The position numbers and the translations under genes are program-made. Below the pieces are notes generated by a model, which was given only the letters and a program-made list of their open reading frames with translations, did no database searches and was not told where the DNA came from. A DNA stretch of 64,000 bases from Streptomyces sp. NRRL F-4489 (lineage in GTDB: Bacteria > Actinomycetota > Actinomycetes > Streptomycetales > Streptomycetaceae): NCBI RefSeq assembly GCF_001509485.1, contig NZ_LLZI01000243.1:62001-126000 (forward strand). The letters are read 5' to 3'. Below are positions 12,800 through 20,445 of the stretch, one piece after another (within the stretch, counting starts at the first letter, position 1; each line of letters begins with the position of its first letter).

Positions 12800-12842
12800 G
12801 GGGCGCCCCTTGCACGTGGCGTGGCGCGGAGGACGTAACGTC
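12800..12842 (+). promoter_or_regulatory. Two small palindromes upstream of gvpO
   Basis: GGGGCGCCCC at 12800-12809 and GACGTAACGTC at 12832-12842 lie in the 127-bp gap between the SRPBCC gene and gvpO; the second ends 19 bp before the ATG. They are candidate operators or transcript structures. There is no independent evidence for either. Confidence 0.3.
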
Positions 12843-12861
12843 TTCGATCGCGGAGAGAGAT

Positions 12862-13152
12862 ATGGGCGCTGGCGAAAAGGGCCGCACCGGTCGCGTTTCC
12901 GCGCGGGCGGCCATGCGGAACGCCGCCGAGCAACTCCAGGAACTGCTGGGCCGCGCTCCCGAATCCGTTTCCGCGGTCACGCCGACCTCGGACGGCTGGC
13001 AGGCGGACGTGGAAGTGCTGGAGATGGAGCGCATCCCCCCGACGACCAGCGTCATGGCGAGCTACCGCGTGACGCTGGACGAGGAAGGCGAACTCGTGGC
13101 ATACGAACGCATTCGCCGGTACACCCGCGGTCAGATCGACAAGCGGGCTTAG
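12862..13152 (+). CDS. gvpO: Gas vesicle protein GvpO (96 aa)
   Basis: Small GvpO-type accessory protein. [20 protein letters not shown] is followed by [20 protein letters not shown] and [20 protein letters not shown], the signature two-strand pattern ending in a basic RRYTRGQID. The start is ATG 12862 with GGAGAGAG upstream; longer frames from 12760 have no homology-like content. It is the first core gvp gene, as in other streptomycetes. GvpO is needed for vesicle formation in haloarchaea; its molecular role is unclear. Confidence 0.88.
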   Translation: MGAGEKGRTGRVSARAAMRNAAEQLQELLGRAPESVSAVTPTSDGWQADVEVLEMERIPPTTSVMASYRVTLDEEGELVAYERIRRYTRGQIDKRA

Positions 13153-13223
13153 CCGCTTTCCGTTTCCGGGTGGCGTACGAGAAGGCCGGCCCGTCAGCCG
13201 GGCCGGCGGTGAGAGGAGGCACC

Positions 13224-13709
13224 ATGACTGTGGTGCCGCAGAGTGAAGGAGCCCTGGCCCGGAATGCCGGGGGAGGAGGCTCGGGAAACCTCTACGACGT
13301 ACTGGACCTGATCCTCGACCGCGGACTGGTCATCGATGTGTTCGCCCGGGTCTCGCTGGTCGGTATCGAAATCGTCAAGGTGGACGCCCGGATCGTCGTC
13401 GCCAGCGTCGATACGTATCTGCGTTTCGCGGAGGCGTGCAACCGCCTGGATCTGGAATCCGGACGCAAGGCGCCCGCACAACTCCCGGACGTGATGGGCG
13501 AAGTCACCGAGGGCGGTTCGAAGGGCAAGGCCAAAGGCGCCCTGGCGGGGGCGGCGGAAGCGGTCGGCGATGCCCTCAGGGGCGGCGGCGGACGCGAGGA
13601 GAGCCGGAGCGGAGACGAGGAGGACGAGGCGGACGAGGGCGAGAAGGAGCCCGTCGAGAGCAAGCGGGAGCGATCGGTGCGGCGGCCGGTCCGCCACCGG
13701 AAGGAATGA
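13224..13709 (+). CDS. gvpA: Gas vesicle structural protein GvpA with C-terminal extension (161 aa)
   Basis: Residues 21-78 carry the GvpA helix-strand-strand-helix core ([40 protein letters not shown]) that forms the rib-like vesicle shell. About 80 extra residues follow: an Ala/Gly helical part, then an acidic [12 protein letters not shown] and a basic [11 protein letters not shown] end. The canonical cyanobacterial GvpA is about 70 residues, so the tail is an actinomycete elaboration and would probably face the cytosol. RBS GAGAGGAGG precedes ATG 13224. Which GvpA paralogue here is the bulk shell protein is inference. Confidence 0.88.
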   Translation: MTVVPQSEGALARNAGGGGSGNLYDVLDLILDRGLVIDVFARVSLVGIEIVKVDARIVVASVDTYLRFAEACNRLDLESGRKAPAQLPDVMGEVTEGGSKGKAKGALAGAAEAVGDALRGGGGREESRSGDEEDEADEGEKEPVESKRERSVRRPVRHRKE

Positions 13710-13712
13710 CCC

Positions 13713-14426
13713 ATGACGGTGTATGTCTATTCCATTGTCCCGGCCGGTCATCCGCAGCGCCTGGACGGCGTGACCGGTATCGGCGACCCGCCCGCGGAAC
13801 TCCGTACGGTGCGCGGCGGTTCACTGTCCGCCGTGGTCAGCGATTCCCCCGCGGAACCGCGGCCCAAGCGGCGGGATATCGCCGCCCACCAGACCGTGCA
13901 GGAACGGCTGATGGCCGACGGCGCCGTGCTGCCGATGCGCTTCGGTTTCACCGCCGCCGACGACGACGCCGTCCGGTCCGTGCTGGAGGACCGCGCGGAC
14001 GCGCTGACCGCTCAATTGGCGGCGGTGGAGAACTGCGTGGAATACAACCTCAAGGTGGGTCAGGAGGAGGAGAGCCTGCTGCGTCAGATCCTGAACGATT
14101 CGGATGAGGCGCGGCGGCTCAACGACGAGATCAGGAGCGGCAGCAGCAGCCCGGAATTGCCGCTGGCTCTCGGTGAACTGGTCGTCAAGGAAGTCCGTAC
14201 CCGCCAGGACCAGCTGACCGCGGACATCGTGGCCGCGCTCCGCCGGTTCGCCCGCCAGGAGCATCTGGCCCAGGCGGTGGGCGACGATTTCCTCAACGTC
14301 TCGTTCCTCGTGGAACGGGGCAGTGAGCAGCAATTCCTCGCCGCGGAGAAACAGCTCGCGGAGGAATTGGGCGAGGGTTTCGACGTCCGGCTGCACGGTC
14401 CGCTGCCCGTTTACAGCTTCGTCTGA
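13713..14426 (+). CDS. gvpF: Gas vesicle protein GvpF (GvpF/L family, 237 aa)
   Basis: Starts MTVYVYSIVPAGHPQRL, contains a conserved HQTVQERLMADGAVLPMRFG near residues 60-80, the helical QLAAVENCVEYNLKVGQEEE and the C-terminal FDVRLHGPLPVYSFV typical of GvpF/GvpL. GvpF binds GvpA and is thought to start assembly. It begins 3 bp after gvpA stops. The family normally comes as two paralogues, and the second is at 15277. Confidence 0.92.
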   Translation: MTVYVYSIVPAGHPQRLDGVTGIGDPPAELRTVRGGSLSAVVSDSPAEPRPKRRDIAAHQTVQERLMADGAVLPMRFGFTAADDDAVRSVLEDRADALTAQLAAVENCVEYNLKVGQEEESLLRQILNDSDEARRLNDEIRSGSSSPELPLALGELVVKEVRTRQDQLTADIVAALRRFARQEHLAQAVGDDFLNVSFLVERGSEQQFLAAEKQLAEELGEGFDVRLHGPLPVYSFV

Positions 14427-14461
14427 CCATCCGCAACGAACACCGTCACAGGAGGGTGGAC

Positions 14462-14713
14462 ATGGGCCTGCTGACGCAGATCGCGACGCTGCCGCTGGCG
14501 CCGGTGCGCGGGGTGGCCTGGGTCGTGGAGCGGCTGGTACAGGCCGCGGAGGACGAGTGCTACGACCCCCGGCCGGTCGAGCGCGAACTCGCCGAGCTGG
14601 AACAGGCCCTGCTCACCGGCCAGATCGACGAGGAGACCTTCGACCGGCGCGAGGACGAACTCCTCGACCGGCTCGCGGAGATCAGGGCGCACCGCGGTGG
14701 CACGCTCACCTGA
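14462..14713 (+). CDS. gvpG: Gas vesicle protein GvpG (83 aa)
   Basis: Short helical protein: MGLLTQIATLPLAPVRGVAW and VVERLVQAAEDE, then a coiled-coil-like VERELAELEQALLTGQIDEE and EDELLDRLAEIR. This is the GvpG pattern. ATG 14462 follows AGGAGGG at good spacing; a GTG six bases upstream is too close to that site. It lies between gvpF and gvpJ as expected, in the place where some relatives carry extra genes before gvpJ; here nothing is inserted. Confidence 0.9.
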   Translation: MGLLTQIATLPLAPVRGVAWVVERLVQAAEDECYDPRPVERELAELEQALLTGQIDEETFDRREDELLDRLAEIRAHRGGTLT

Positions 14714-14800
14714 CCCGGGGGCCGCGGCACCGGCCGGACCCGCCCCCGTACGCACCGGCCGGGACGGCGCACCGCACCGGCCGGGTGAGGAGGGACCGCC

Positions 14801-15280
14801 GTGAGCGAACCCGTAGCCAGGGGGCTGGGCAATCTCCCGTCCCGCGCGGACCCGTACGGCCACGGCTCGTCGGCCAACCTCGCCGACATCCTCGAACGCG
14901 TCCTGGACAAGGGCATCGTCATCGCCGGCGACATCCGCGTGAACCTGCTCGACATCGAACTGCTCACCATCAAACTGCGGTTGATCGTGGCGTCCGTGGA
15001 CAAGGCGAAGGAGATGGGCATCGACTGGTGGGAGCACGACCCGTCGCTCTCCTCGCACGCCTCGGACGGCTACCGGTCGCTGGCCGACGAGAACAAGCGC
15101 CTGCGCGCCGAGATCGAGGAACTGCGCGGCGGCGCGGAACTCCCGCCCGCCGAACGCCCGGAACGCCCCGGCCGCACGGACGACAGGGCACGCACCGATG
15201 ACAGGCAACGCACCGGTGACAGGGCACGCACGGAAGGCGGCGACGCCCCGCCGCGCCACCGCGAGGAGCGGGAGCCATGA
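14801..15280 (+). CDS. gvpJ: Gas vesicle protein GvpJ (GvpA family, 159 aa)
   Basis: GvpA-fold core NLADILERVLDKGIVIAGDI with NLLDIELLTIKLRLIVASVD, followed by the GvpJ-type KEMGIDWWEHDPSLSS and a short coiled coil DENKRLRAEIEELRG. The last 40 residues are a basic/acidic tail with three DDRART-like repeats. The start is GTG 14801 with GAGGAGGGA upstream. Its stop overlaps gvpL (ATGA at 15277-15280). GvpJ is a minor shell component thought to sit at tips or in assembly. Confidence 0.88.
   Translation: MSEPVARGLGNLPSRADPYGHGSSANLADILERVLDKGIVIAGDIRVNLLDIELLTIKLRLIVASVDKAKEMGIDWWEHDPSLSSHASDGYRSLADENKRLRAEIEELRGGAELPPAERPERPGRTDDRARTDDRQRTGDRARTEGGDAPPRHREEREP
15182..15232 (+). repeat. 18-bp tandem repeat, 3 copies (last partial)
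   Basis: Units starting GACAGG at 15182, 15200 and 15218 encode the DRARTD/DRQRTG/DRART stretch of the GvpJ tail. The repeat is in frame. Confidence 0.85.
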
Positions 15281-16080
15281 GCGAGGTGACCTACGCCTAC
15301 GGGGTGGCCCGGGACGCCGACGGCACCCTGGAGGAGGCGCTGGCCGGCGTCCCCGGGGTGGCCGGTGCGCCGGTGCGCCTGGTGCGCGCCGAACGCCGCG
15401 GCGATGTCGTGGTCGCGGCCGGTTCCGTACCGGCCGACGACTTCGACGAGGCCGCGCTGCGCACGCATCTGGAGGACCTGGACTGGCTGGAGGCGGTGGC
15501 CAGGGCCCACCACCGGGTCATCGAGCGGCTCGCCGGCCGCACCACCGTCCTGCCGCTCCGGCTGGCGACGGTCTATCTCAACGACGACCGAGTGCGAGCG
15601 ATGCTCGGCGCGCGGCTGGAAGCCTTCGCCCGCCGCCTGTCCGAACTGGACGGCCTGCTGGAGTGGGGGGTCAAGATCTACGTGGACGCGGCGGAGGCGG
15701 AGCACGACGGGGGTCCGGCGGAGCCGTTCGCCGGGTCCGGGCGGGACTACCTCCGGCACCGGCGGGCGGCGCGGAACGCCCGCGACGACGCCTACCGCGG
15801 CGCCGAGGAGGCCGCCGAGCGGGTGTCGGCGGCGGCCCGCGGGTACGCCGTCGAGCGGGCCCGGCACCGGCCCCAGGAAGGCGCGCTGGCCGGCGGCAGC
15901 GGCGAGAACGTGGTCAACGACGCGTACCTCGTCCCGGTGCGCCGCGCCGAGCAGTTCCGCACCGAGGTCGAGCGGGCCGCCGAGGGGCTGCCCGGTATCC
16001 GCGTCGAGGTGACCGGCCCGTGGGCGCCGTACTCCTTCACCGCGGCGCCGGAGACCGCCGCGCGCGGGAGCGGGCCGTGA
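15277..16080 (+). CDS. gvpL: Gas vesicle protein GvpL (GvpF/L family, 267 aa)
   Basis: Second GvpF/L paralogue. MSEVTYAYGVARDADGTLEE opens it, HHRVIERLAGRTTVLPLRLA corresponds to the conserved centre (about residues 73-93), LEWGVKIYVDA follows, and GIRVEVTGPWAPYSF ends the domain. Translationally coupled to gvpJ (ATGA) and to gvpS (GTGA). Accessory/assembly role from family knowledge. Confidence 0.92.
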   Translation: MSEVTYAYGVARDADGTLEEALAGVPGVAGAPVRLVRAERRGDVVVAAGSVPADDFDEAALRTHLEDLDWLEAVARAHHRVIERLAGRTTVLPLRLATVYLNDDRVRAMLGARLEAFARRLSELDGLLEWGVKIYVDAAEAEHDGGPAEPFAGSGRDYLRHRRAARNARDDAYRGAEEAAERVSAAARGYAVERARHRPQEGALAGGSGENVVNDAYLVPVRRAEQFRTEVERAAEGLPGIRVEVTGPWAPYSFTAAPETAARGSGP

Positions 16081-16349
16081 CGGCGCCCGGCGGGCCTCCG
16101 GCCGTACCGCCCGGCGGGCCTCCGGCCGCACCCCGGGGCACGCTTCCCGAGCGGCAGGTCGCGCTGATCGACCTGCTGGACCGGCTGCTCAGCGGGGGCG
16201 TGGTGCTCAGCGGCGATCTGGTGCTGTCGATCGCCGATATCGATCTGGTGCGGATCTCGCTGCGGGCGCTGATCGTCTCCATCAGCGCGCAGAACCCGTC
16301 CCCGTGGCAGCCTCCGCCCGCGCCCGCGGACCGGGGCCATGACCGGTGA
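16077..16349 (+). CDS. gvpS: Gas vesicle protein GvpS (GvpA family, 90 aa)
   Basis: GvpA-type core RQVALIDLLDRLLSGGVVLS, GDLVLSIADIDLVRISLRAL and IVSISAQ after a Pro/Gly-rich N terminus made by a duplicated PGGPPA unit. GTG 16077 overlaps the gvpL stop, and the 3' end overlaps gvpK by 11 bp. It is the third GvpA-fold protein in the cluster and a minor component by position. Confidence 0.85.
   Translation: MTAPGGPPAVPPGGPPAAPRGTLPERQVALIDLLDRLLSGGVVLSGDLVLSIADIDLVRISLRALIVSISAQNPSPWQPPPAPADRGHDR
16085..16132 (+). repeat. 24-bp direct repeat, 2 copies
   Basis: Two adjacent 24-bp units at 16085-16108 and 16109-16132 differ at one base and encode the duplicated Pro-Gly-Gly-Pro-Pro-Ala segment at the GvpS N terminus. 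Confidence 0.85.
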
Positions 16350-16746
16350 CGGGGGCGCCGCCGGCGACCGGTTCGCCGAGGTGGCCGATGCCGCGGCCCG
16401 CGCGTTCCGGCTGCTGCCGGCCGCCCCGTACGAGATCCGGCAGGCGCGCGCGGGCCGTTCCCGGGGGGCGCCGCACCGGATCACCACCGGGCCCGACACC
16501 GTCGAACGGGATCTGATCCGGCTCGTGCTCACCCTCGTCGAGCTGCTGCGGCAGCTCATGGAGCGCCAGGCGCTCCAGCGGGTGGACGCCGGCGACCTCA
16601 CCGAGGAGCAGGAGGAGCGGCTGGGCAGCACGCTGATGCTGCTGCACTCCCGGATGAGCGAACTCTGCGCGGAATACGGCCTGTCGCTGGCGGACCTGAA
16701 TCTGGACCTCGGGCCGCTGGGGACGCTGCTGCCCCCGGCGGAATGA
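16339..16746 (+). CDS. gvpK: Gas vesicle protein GvpK (135 aa)
   Basis: Contains the GvpK helical signature TVERDLIRLVLTLVELLRQL, MERQALQRVDAGDLTEEQEE and LADLNLDLGPLGTLLPP. Overlaps gvpS by 11 bp and ends the cluster; no gvpN or gvpC is present, which is usual for actinomycetes. GvpK is an assembly factor of uncertain action. Confidence 0.92.
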   Translation: MTGDGGAAGDRFAEVADAAARAFRLLPAAPYEIRQARAGRSRGAPHRITTGPDTVERDLIRLVLTLVELLRQLMERQALQRVDAGDLTEEQEERLGSTLMLLHSRMSELCAEYGLSLADLNLDLGPLGTLLPPAE

Positions 16747-16813
16747 CCTGCCGAGCCCGGCGCCGCCCGATCCACCGGGCCCACTCCGCACGGCGCCTCC
16801 CCTCGGTATCATG

Positions 16814-16824
16814 TTGCTACTAGT
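16814..16824 (+). promoter_or_regulatory. Operator half-site upstream of the hxlR-type gene
   Basis: TTGCTACTAGT at 16814-16824 matches the arm of the large inverted repeat at 17314-17346. It lies 27-37 bp upstream of the regulator's GTG, consistent with autoregulation. A looser GGTAT...ATACC pair (16805-16809 and 16834-16838) brackets it. Confidence 0.65.
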
Positions 16825-16850
16825 TTTGGATTCATACCAGAGGGGTCCCT

Positions 16851-17306
16851 GTGGCGGAGAAAGCACGGCCGGTTGTCTTCCGGCACGGTCAAGCGTTCCT
16901 GGCGGCGGTCTCGGAGCGCTGGAACTACCAGATCCTGCGCGAGGTCTTCTTCGGCGTCCACCGGTTCGGCGAACTCAAGCGGGGCCTGGGAATCTCGGCG
17001 ACGATGCTCACCGCGCGGCTGAACCACCTCACCGAGCTGGGCCTGCTGGAGAAGCACGCGTACCGGGAGGACAAGCCCTGGTACGAGTACCACCTGACCG
17101 AGGGGGCGCGGGAGTTGGTGGTGCCGGCCATCGTGGCGGTCACCCGCTGGGCGGAGAACCTCGCCGACGGCGAGGCGGTGCCCGCGCGGCCCCTGCTGCA
17201 CACCTCCTGCGGAAGCGAGACGGAGCCCTATCTCGCCTGCAGCCACTGCCACCAGTCCATCGAAGCGGCTGATTTGCAGCCGCTCCCGGCGGACGGCGAC
17301 AAGTAG
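16851..17306 (+). CDS. HxlR-family winged-helix transcriptional regulator (151 aa)
   Basis: DNA-binding repressor or activator of the HxlR (MarR-like) type. AFLAAVSERWNYQILREVFF and FGELKRGLGISATMLTARLN are the winged helix, then LGLLEKHAYREDKPWYEYHL forms the wing. Residues about 118-135 hold a Cys cluster (SCGSETEPYLACSHCHQ) that could bind a metal or sense thiol reagents; this is an extension beyond the usual HxlR length of about 110. The GTG start at 16851 is set by the conserved N terminus. The same short palindrome occurs upstream of this gene and downstream, before the hydrolase gene, so self- and target regulation are likely. Confidence 0.92.
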   Translation: MAEKARPVVFRHGQAFLAAVSERWNYQILREVFFGVHRFGELKRGLGISATMLTARLNHLTELGLLEKHAYREDKPWYEYHLTEGARELVVPAIVAVTRWAENLADGEAVPARPLLHTSCGSETEPYLACSHCHQSIEAADLQPLPADGDK

Positions 17307-17313
17307 TCTGTGT

Positions 17314-17346
17314 TTGCTACTAGTAGGAGTACGCTACCAGTAGCAA
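17314..17346. promoter_or_regulatory. 33-bp inverted repeat, probable HxlR operator controlling the hydrolase operon
   Basis: TTGCTACTAGTAG (17314-17326) and CTACCAGTAGCAA (17334-17346) are inverted copies with one mismatch and a 7-bp spacer. Each arm also contains a short self-palindrome around CTACTAGTAG. It sits between the regulator stop and the hydrolase start (32 bp upstream of ATG 17378) and shares its arm with 16814-16824. Confidence 0.8.
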
Positions 17347-17377
17347 GCTCTAGTCGACCCTCGGGTGAGGAGTGACC

Positions 17378-18232
17378 ATGTCACGGACGGACTGGCTCAA
17401 CGGCACCACCGAGAAGCTGATACCGACATCCCTCGGGCTGATCAATGTCCGGGTGGGCGGTCGAACCGACGGTCCGGCCATGGTCTTCTGGCCGAGCCTG
17501 ATGATGGACGGCACCATGTGGCGCTTCCAGTACGAGCACTTCGCCCCCACGCACCGCGTGGTGCTCGTCGACAGCCCCGGACACGGCAGGTCCGACGCGC
17601 TCCGGCGGATCATCGACCTCAAGGAGTGCGCCGACGCGCTGGTCGAGGTCCTGGACGCGCTCGGCATCGACAGGTGCGTGCTGGTGGGCAACAGCTGGGG
17701 CGGCATGCTGGCCGGGGTCTTCCCCGCGTACCACCCCGAGCGCACCGCCGCCGCCGTCGGCATCAACTGCACCGCCTCGCTGCCCACGGCGTTCGAGAGC
17801 GTCTGGGCGACCGGACTGGCCGGCTACCTCGCCGTGCAGGCGCGCATGCCGCGACTGGCCCTCAGGGCCGCGCGCGCGGCGTTCGCCGGGCCGACCGCCG
17901 AGGCCGGGAACCCCGAGTTCCTGAAGTACCTCGACGTCGTGCTGGACAACGACCCCAAGTCCGTGGCGTGGGCGCTTCGCAGCATCCTCATCGGGCGCCG
18001 GGACGAGCACCGGCTGCTGTCCACCATCCCCGCCGGCATCCCTGTCCTGATCGTCGCCGGCGAGGAGGACAGCCAGTTCCCCGTGCACGCGGTGCGGAGG
18101 ATGGCCGACGCCATCGAGGGCAGCACCTTCCGCGTGCTGCCGCGCACCGGCCACCTGGCCGCGCGGGAGAACCCGGACGAGGTCAACGCCGCGATCGACG
18201 CCTTCGTCGCGGCCCGTTCCGTCGCCGCCTGA
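17378..18232 (+). CDS. Alpha/beta-fold hydrolase under HxlR-type control (284 aa)
   Basis: Serine hydrolase: GPAMVFWPSLMMDGTMWRFQ is the oxyanion region, LVGNSWGGML holds nucleophile Ser 106, VLIVAGEEDSQFP the acid and PRTGHLAAREN the His. No signal peptide. Similar to 3-oxoadipate enol-lactonase-like hydrolases, but the substrate is unknown. The start is ATG 17378 with GAGGAG upstream; a GTG six bases earlier is less likely. It is followed by an NTF2-like gene 43 bp downstream, probably one transcript, controlled by the inverted repeat just upstream. Confidence 0.92.
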   Translation: MSRTDWLNGTTEKLIPTSLGLINVRVGGRTDGPAMVFWPSLMMDGTMWRFQYEHFAPTHRVVLVDSPGHGRSDALRRIIDLKECADALVEVLDALGIDRCVLVGNSWGGMLAGVFPAYHPERTAAAVGINCTASLPTAFESVWATGLAGYLAVQARMPRLALRAARAAFAGPTAEAGNPEFLKYLDVVLDNDPKSVAWALRSILIGRRDEHRLLSTIPAGIPVLIVAGEEDSQFPVHAVRRMADAIEGSTFRVLPRTGHLAARENPDEVNAAIDAFVAARSVAA

Positions 18233-18275
18233 TCCGGCGGCGAGTCCGCAGGACCCGAGGAAAAGGAGAAGAACG

Positions 18276-18668
18276 GTGACGCAATGTGCCGCGCCCGCCG
18301 CCGTGCCGGGATGGGTCGGGCAGCTCATGCGCGAGATCGACGCCCTCGATTTCGGCGAGGGCTTCGCCCGGATGACCGACGACACCGAGATGTTCTTCGG
18401 CACCGCCCGCGTGGTGGGTGCCGAGGCCATCAAAGCGTTCTTCGTCACGATCGACGAACCGCTGCACATCGAGCACACCGTGCTGGAGTGCTGGGACGCG
18501 CCCGACGGGGTCCTCTTCCTGCGCGGAGAGGCCACCATGGCGAAGAAGACCGACCCGGACACCGTCGTACGGGCTCCGTTCATGCACCTGTACCGCCTCG
18601 ACGGCAGCGGGCGGATCCGCACCCTCCACGTCACCGCCGGCCCGCTGCGCACCGATGCCGTGATGTGA
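18276..18668 (+). CDS. SnoaL/NTF2-like domain protein (130 aa)
   Basis: Cone-shaped alpha+beta fold typical of SnoaL-like proteins: FGEGFARMTDDTEMFFGTAR, GAEAIKAFFVTIDEPLHIEH, GVLFLRGEATMAKKT and a final PFMHLYRLDGSGRIRTLHVT. Such proteins act as small isomerases, hydratases or ligand-binding partners. The GTG start at 18276 has AAGGAGAAG upstream. Likely partner of the hydrolase before it; pathway unknown. Confidence 0.82.
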   Translation: MTQCAAPAAVPGWVGQLMREIDALDFGEGFARMTDDTEMFFGTARVVGAEAIKAFFVTIDEPLHIEHTVLECWDAPDGVLFLRGEATMAKKTDPDTVVRAPFMHLYRLDGSGRIRTLHVTAGPLRTDAVM

Positions 18669-18676
18669 GGCGCGCG

Positions 18677-18705
18677 GACGATCGAGCCGGCGGCCCGCGA
18701 TCGTC
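18677..18705 (+). terminator. Hairpin after the hydrolase/NTF2 operon
   Basis: GACGATCG (18677-18684) pairs with CGATCGTC (18698-18705), with a GC-rich loop. It lies 8 bp after the NTF2-like stop. No T-tract follows, so rho-independent activity is uncertain. Confidence 0.5.
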
Positions 18706-18796
18706 GTCAGCAGCTCCGGGACAGTGGGCACCGAAGCGTACAAGTGAGACAATTCACCCAGATATTTCTTCCGCCAGGCCGCGCAAGGAGTGCGCC

Positions 18797-18985
18797 ATGG
18801 GCATCGGCAAGAAGGCCAAGAACGTCAGCAGGACCCTCACCGGCAAGACCAAGGAAACCACCGGCAAGGCCACCGGAAACAAGAGCCTGGAGGCGAAGGG
18901 CAAGGCCGAGAAGATCAAGGGCAAGGCCGCGCAGGCGGCCGAGCGGGGGAAGGACACCCTCCGGGGGCGGCGGGCCAACCCCTGA
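18797..18985 (+). CDS. CsbD-family stress protein (62 aa)
   Basis: MGIGKKAKNVSRTLTGKTKE, TTGKATGNKSLEAKGKAEKI and KGKAAQAAERGKDTLRG form the repeated Gly-Lys pattern of CsbD proteins, which are abundant, disordered and sigma-B-controlled in Bacillus. ATG 18797 follows AAGGAG. The function is unknown beyond stress association. Confidence 0.92.
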   Translation: MGIGKKAKNVSRTLTGKTKETTGKATGNKSLEAKGKAEKIKGKAAQAAERGKDTLRGRRANP

Positions 18986-19004
18986 AGCCCTGACCCCGCA
19001 CCTG

Positions 19005-19036
19005 AAGCGCCCGAGTGGGCCACCGCTCGGGCGCTT
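19005..19036. terminator. Bidirectional terminator-like hairpin
   Basis: AAGCGCCCGAG (19005-19015) pairs perfectly with CTCGGGCGCTT (19026-19036) across a 10-nt loop, between the convergent csbD and baeRF-type genes. The A/T ends of the stem are short. Confidence 0.8.
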
Positions 19037-19054
19037 CGCTGCGCTCGTTCGCCC

Positions 19055-20197
19055 TCAGCCCGGACCGCCGGGCTCGCCCGAGCCGCGGAGGATGGCGCCG
19101 AGACCGCCGGCCGGGGCCTGCTCCGGGTCCGGGACGACCACGATGTCCGCGCCGGTCGCCGCCGCCGAACGGATCAGCGCGTCGTCGGCCCGCGCGGCGG
19201 CCGGATGCGGTTCGCCCAGGTACGTCAACTCCGCGGCGCGCACGCCCAGTTGATCGCTGCGGGAGCCCACCCAGATCTCGCGTCCGGCGTCCGGGCCCCG
19301 CGGATCGACCAGCAGGGTGTCGATACGGTGCTCGCGCGCGGCCTCGACCAGGGCCGGGATGCCGGCCGCGGTGTTCGCGGCGGGCTTGCCCACCGGGTCG
19401 GCGCCGGTGCGGAAGCGCGCGGTCGCCGCGGTGACGCGGTCCTGCTCGTGGCCCGCGCACACCTCGGCGACGTCCCGTTCGACGAGATCGGTGTCGGCGC
19501 CCTCGGCCCGCCCGCCGTGTGCGCTCTCGTGTGTGACGTCCCGCAGCCGCTCCGGGAGCCGGTCGTGCACCGCGCGCCGTTCGCGGATGTCGCCGACGAG
19601 CAGGACGGCCTCGGCGCCGCACCGCTCGTACGCGTCGGCGACGGCGTCCGCGATCTCCTGGGCGTTGCGTTCCCAGGTGTTCTCGACCTTGGCCTGGAAG
19701 TGGGTCTCGGACCAGTCGGCCGAGGCGGTGCGGTGCAGCGGCCAGTCGGCGCCCTCGACCTCGCCGGCCTCATGGCTCGCGTGGCCGTCGGTGACCGAGA
19801 AGTCGGCGCCGCGGCGGTCCAGGCGGACCACCAGGCACAGCGGCCGCTGCCCCACGGCCGCCAGGAGCGGGGTGATGCGGGGGACCGGGCCCCAGTCGAC
19901 CAGGGGCGCGGGCGGCGGCTCCGGCAGCGGGACGTCGAGCACGACCCGGCCCTCGGTGGCGAACAGCGCGTGGCTGCCCCGGGCCTCGCCGGCGCGCCGC
20001 CGCGGCGCCGCGAGCGCGTCCCGCAGGGCGGCGGAGGTGGCCTCGTCCGCGCCGAGTGCCAGCAGCTTGGCGCCGGTGGCCTCCGCGATCAGTTCCTGCT
20101 GCTTCGCCGCGTCCTCGGTGGTGTGCGGGATCTCGGTGTAGACCGTTGCCCAGGGGCCCGCCCTCTCGACAACAGGACGCAGGAGCGGGAGTTGCAT
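19055..20197 (-). CDS. Vms1/Ankzf1-like baeRF-domain protein (Rv2629-type, 380 aa)
   Basis: Resembles the bacterial release-factor-like family related to mycobacterial Rv2629: GPWATVYTEIPHTTEDAAKQ at the N terminus, CLVVRLDRRGADFSVTDG near residue 130, SADWSETHFQAKVENTWERN near 170, AVLLVGDIRERRAVHDRLPE near 210 and a C-terminal L7Ae-like EHRIDTLLVDPRGPDAG. Relatives are proposed to act on peptidyl-tRNA of stalled ribosomes. No GGQ motif is visible. ATG 20197 has AAGGAGGT, a near-perfect ribosome-binding site. Convergent with csbD; in Mycobacterium the relative is a dormancy-regulon gene, which fits the stress context. Confidence 0.82.
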   Translation of the reverse strand: MQLPLLRPVVERAGPWATVYTEIPHTTEDAAKQQELIAEATGAKLLALGADEATSAALRDALAAPRRRAGEARGSHALFATEGRVVLDVPLPEPPPAPLVDWGPVPRITPLLAAVGQRPLCLVVRLDRRGADFSVTDGHASHEAGEVEGADWPLHRTASADWSETHFQAKVENTWERNAQEIADAVADAYERCGAEAVLLVGDIRERRAVHDRLPERLRDVTHESAHGGRAEGADTDLVERDVAEVCAGHEQDRVTAATARFRTGADPVGKPAANTAAGIPALVEAAREHRIDTLLVDPRGPDAGREIWVGSRSDQLGVRAAELTYLGEPHPAAARADDALIRSAAATGADIVVVPDPEQAPAGGLGAILRGSGEPGGPG

Positions 20198-20377
20198 GGC
20201 TGACCTCCTTGGATTCACCGGCTTTCCATGGAGTTCTTCGGGTACCCCGTCGCCCGGCGGGTAAGGGTGCGCCGGCGGGGCCGGTCCGGCGGGGGTGCCG
20301 GGAGCGTCCCGGGTGGTGCCGGTGGCCTTCCGTCCCATGGTGTCGCAGGAGGCCGGTCGGGGCTCTTCGGGACCGGC

Positions 20378-20420
20378 GGGGCCCTCCCGGTGGGCCACCG
20401 GGACCCACCGGGAGGGCCCC
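20378..20420 (-). terminator. Strong hairpin downstream of the MFS gene
   Basis: GGGGCCCTCCCGGTGGG (20378-20394) pairs perfectly over 17 bp with 20404-20420 across a 9-nt loop. It lies 26 bp beyond the MFS stop on the minus strand. The rest of the 248-bp gap (20198-20445) shows no gene and should hold the promoter of the baeRF-type gene. Confidence 0.85.
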
Positions 20421-20445
20421 GGCCTCTGTCGCGTACCGCGCCGCG

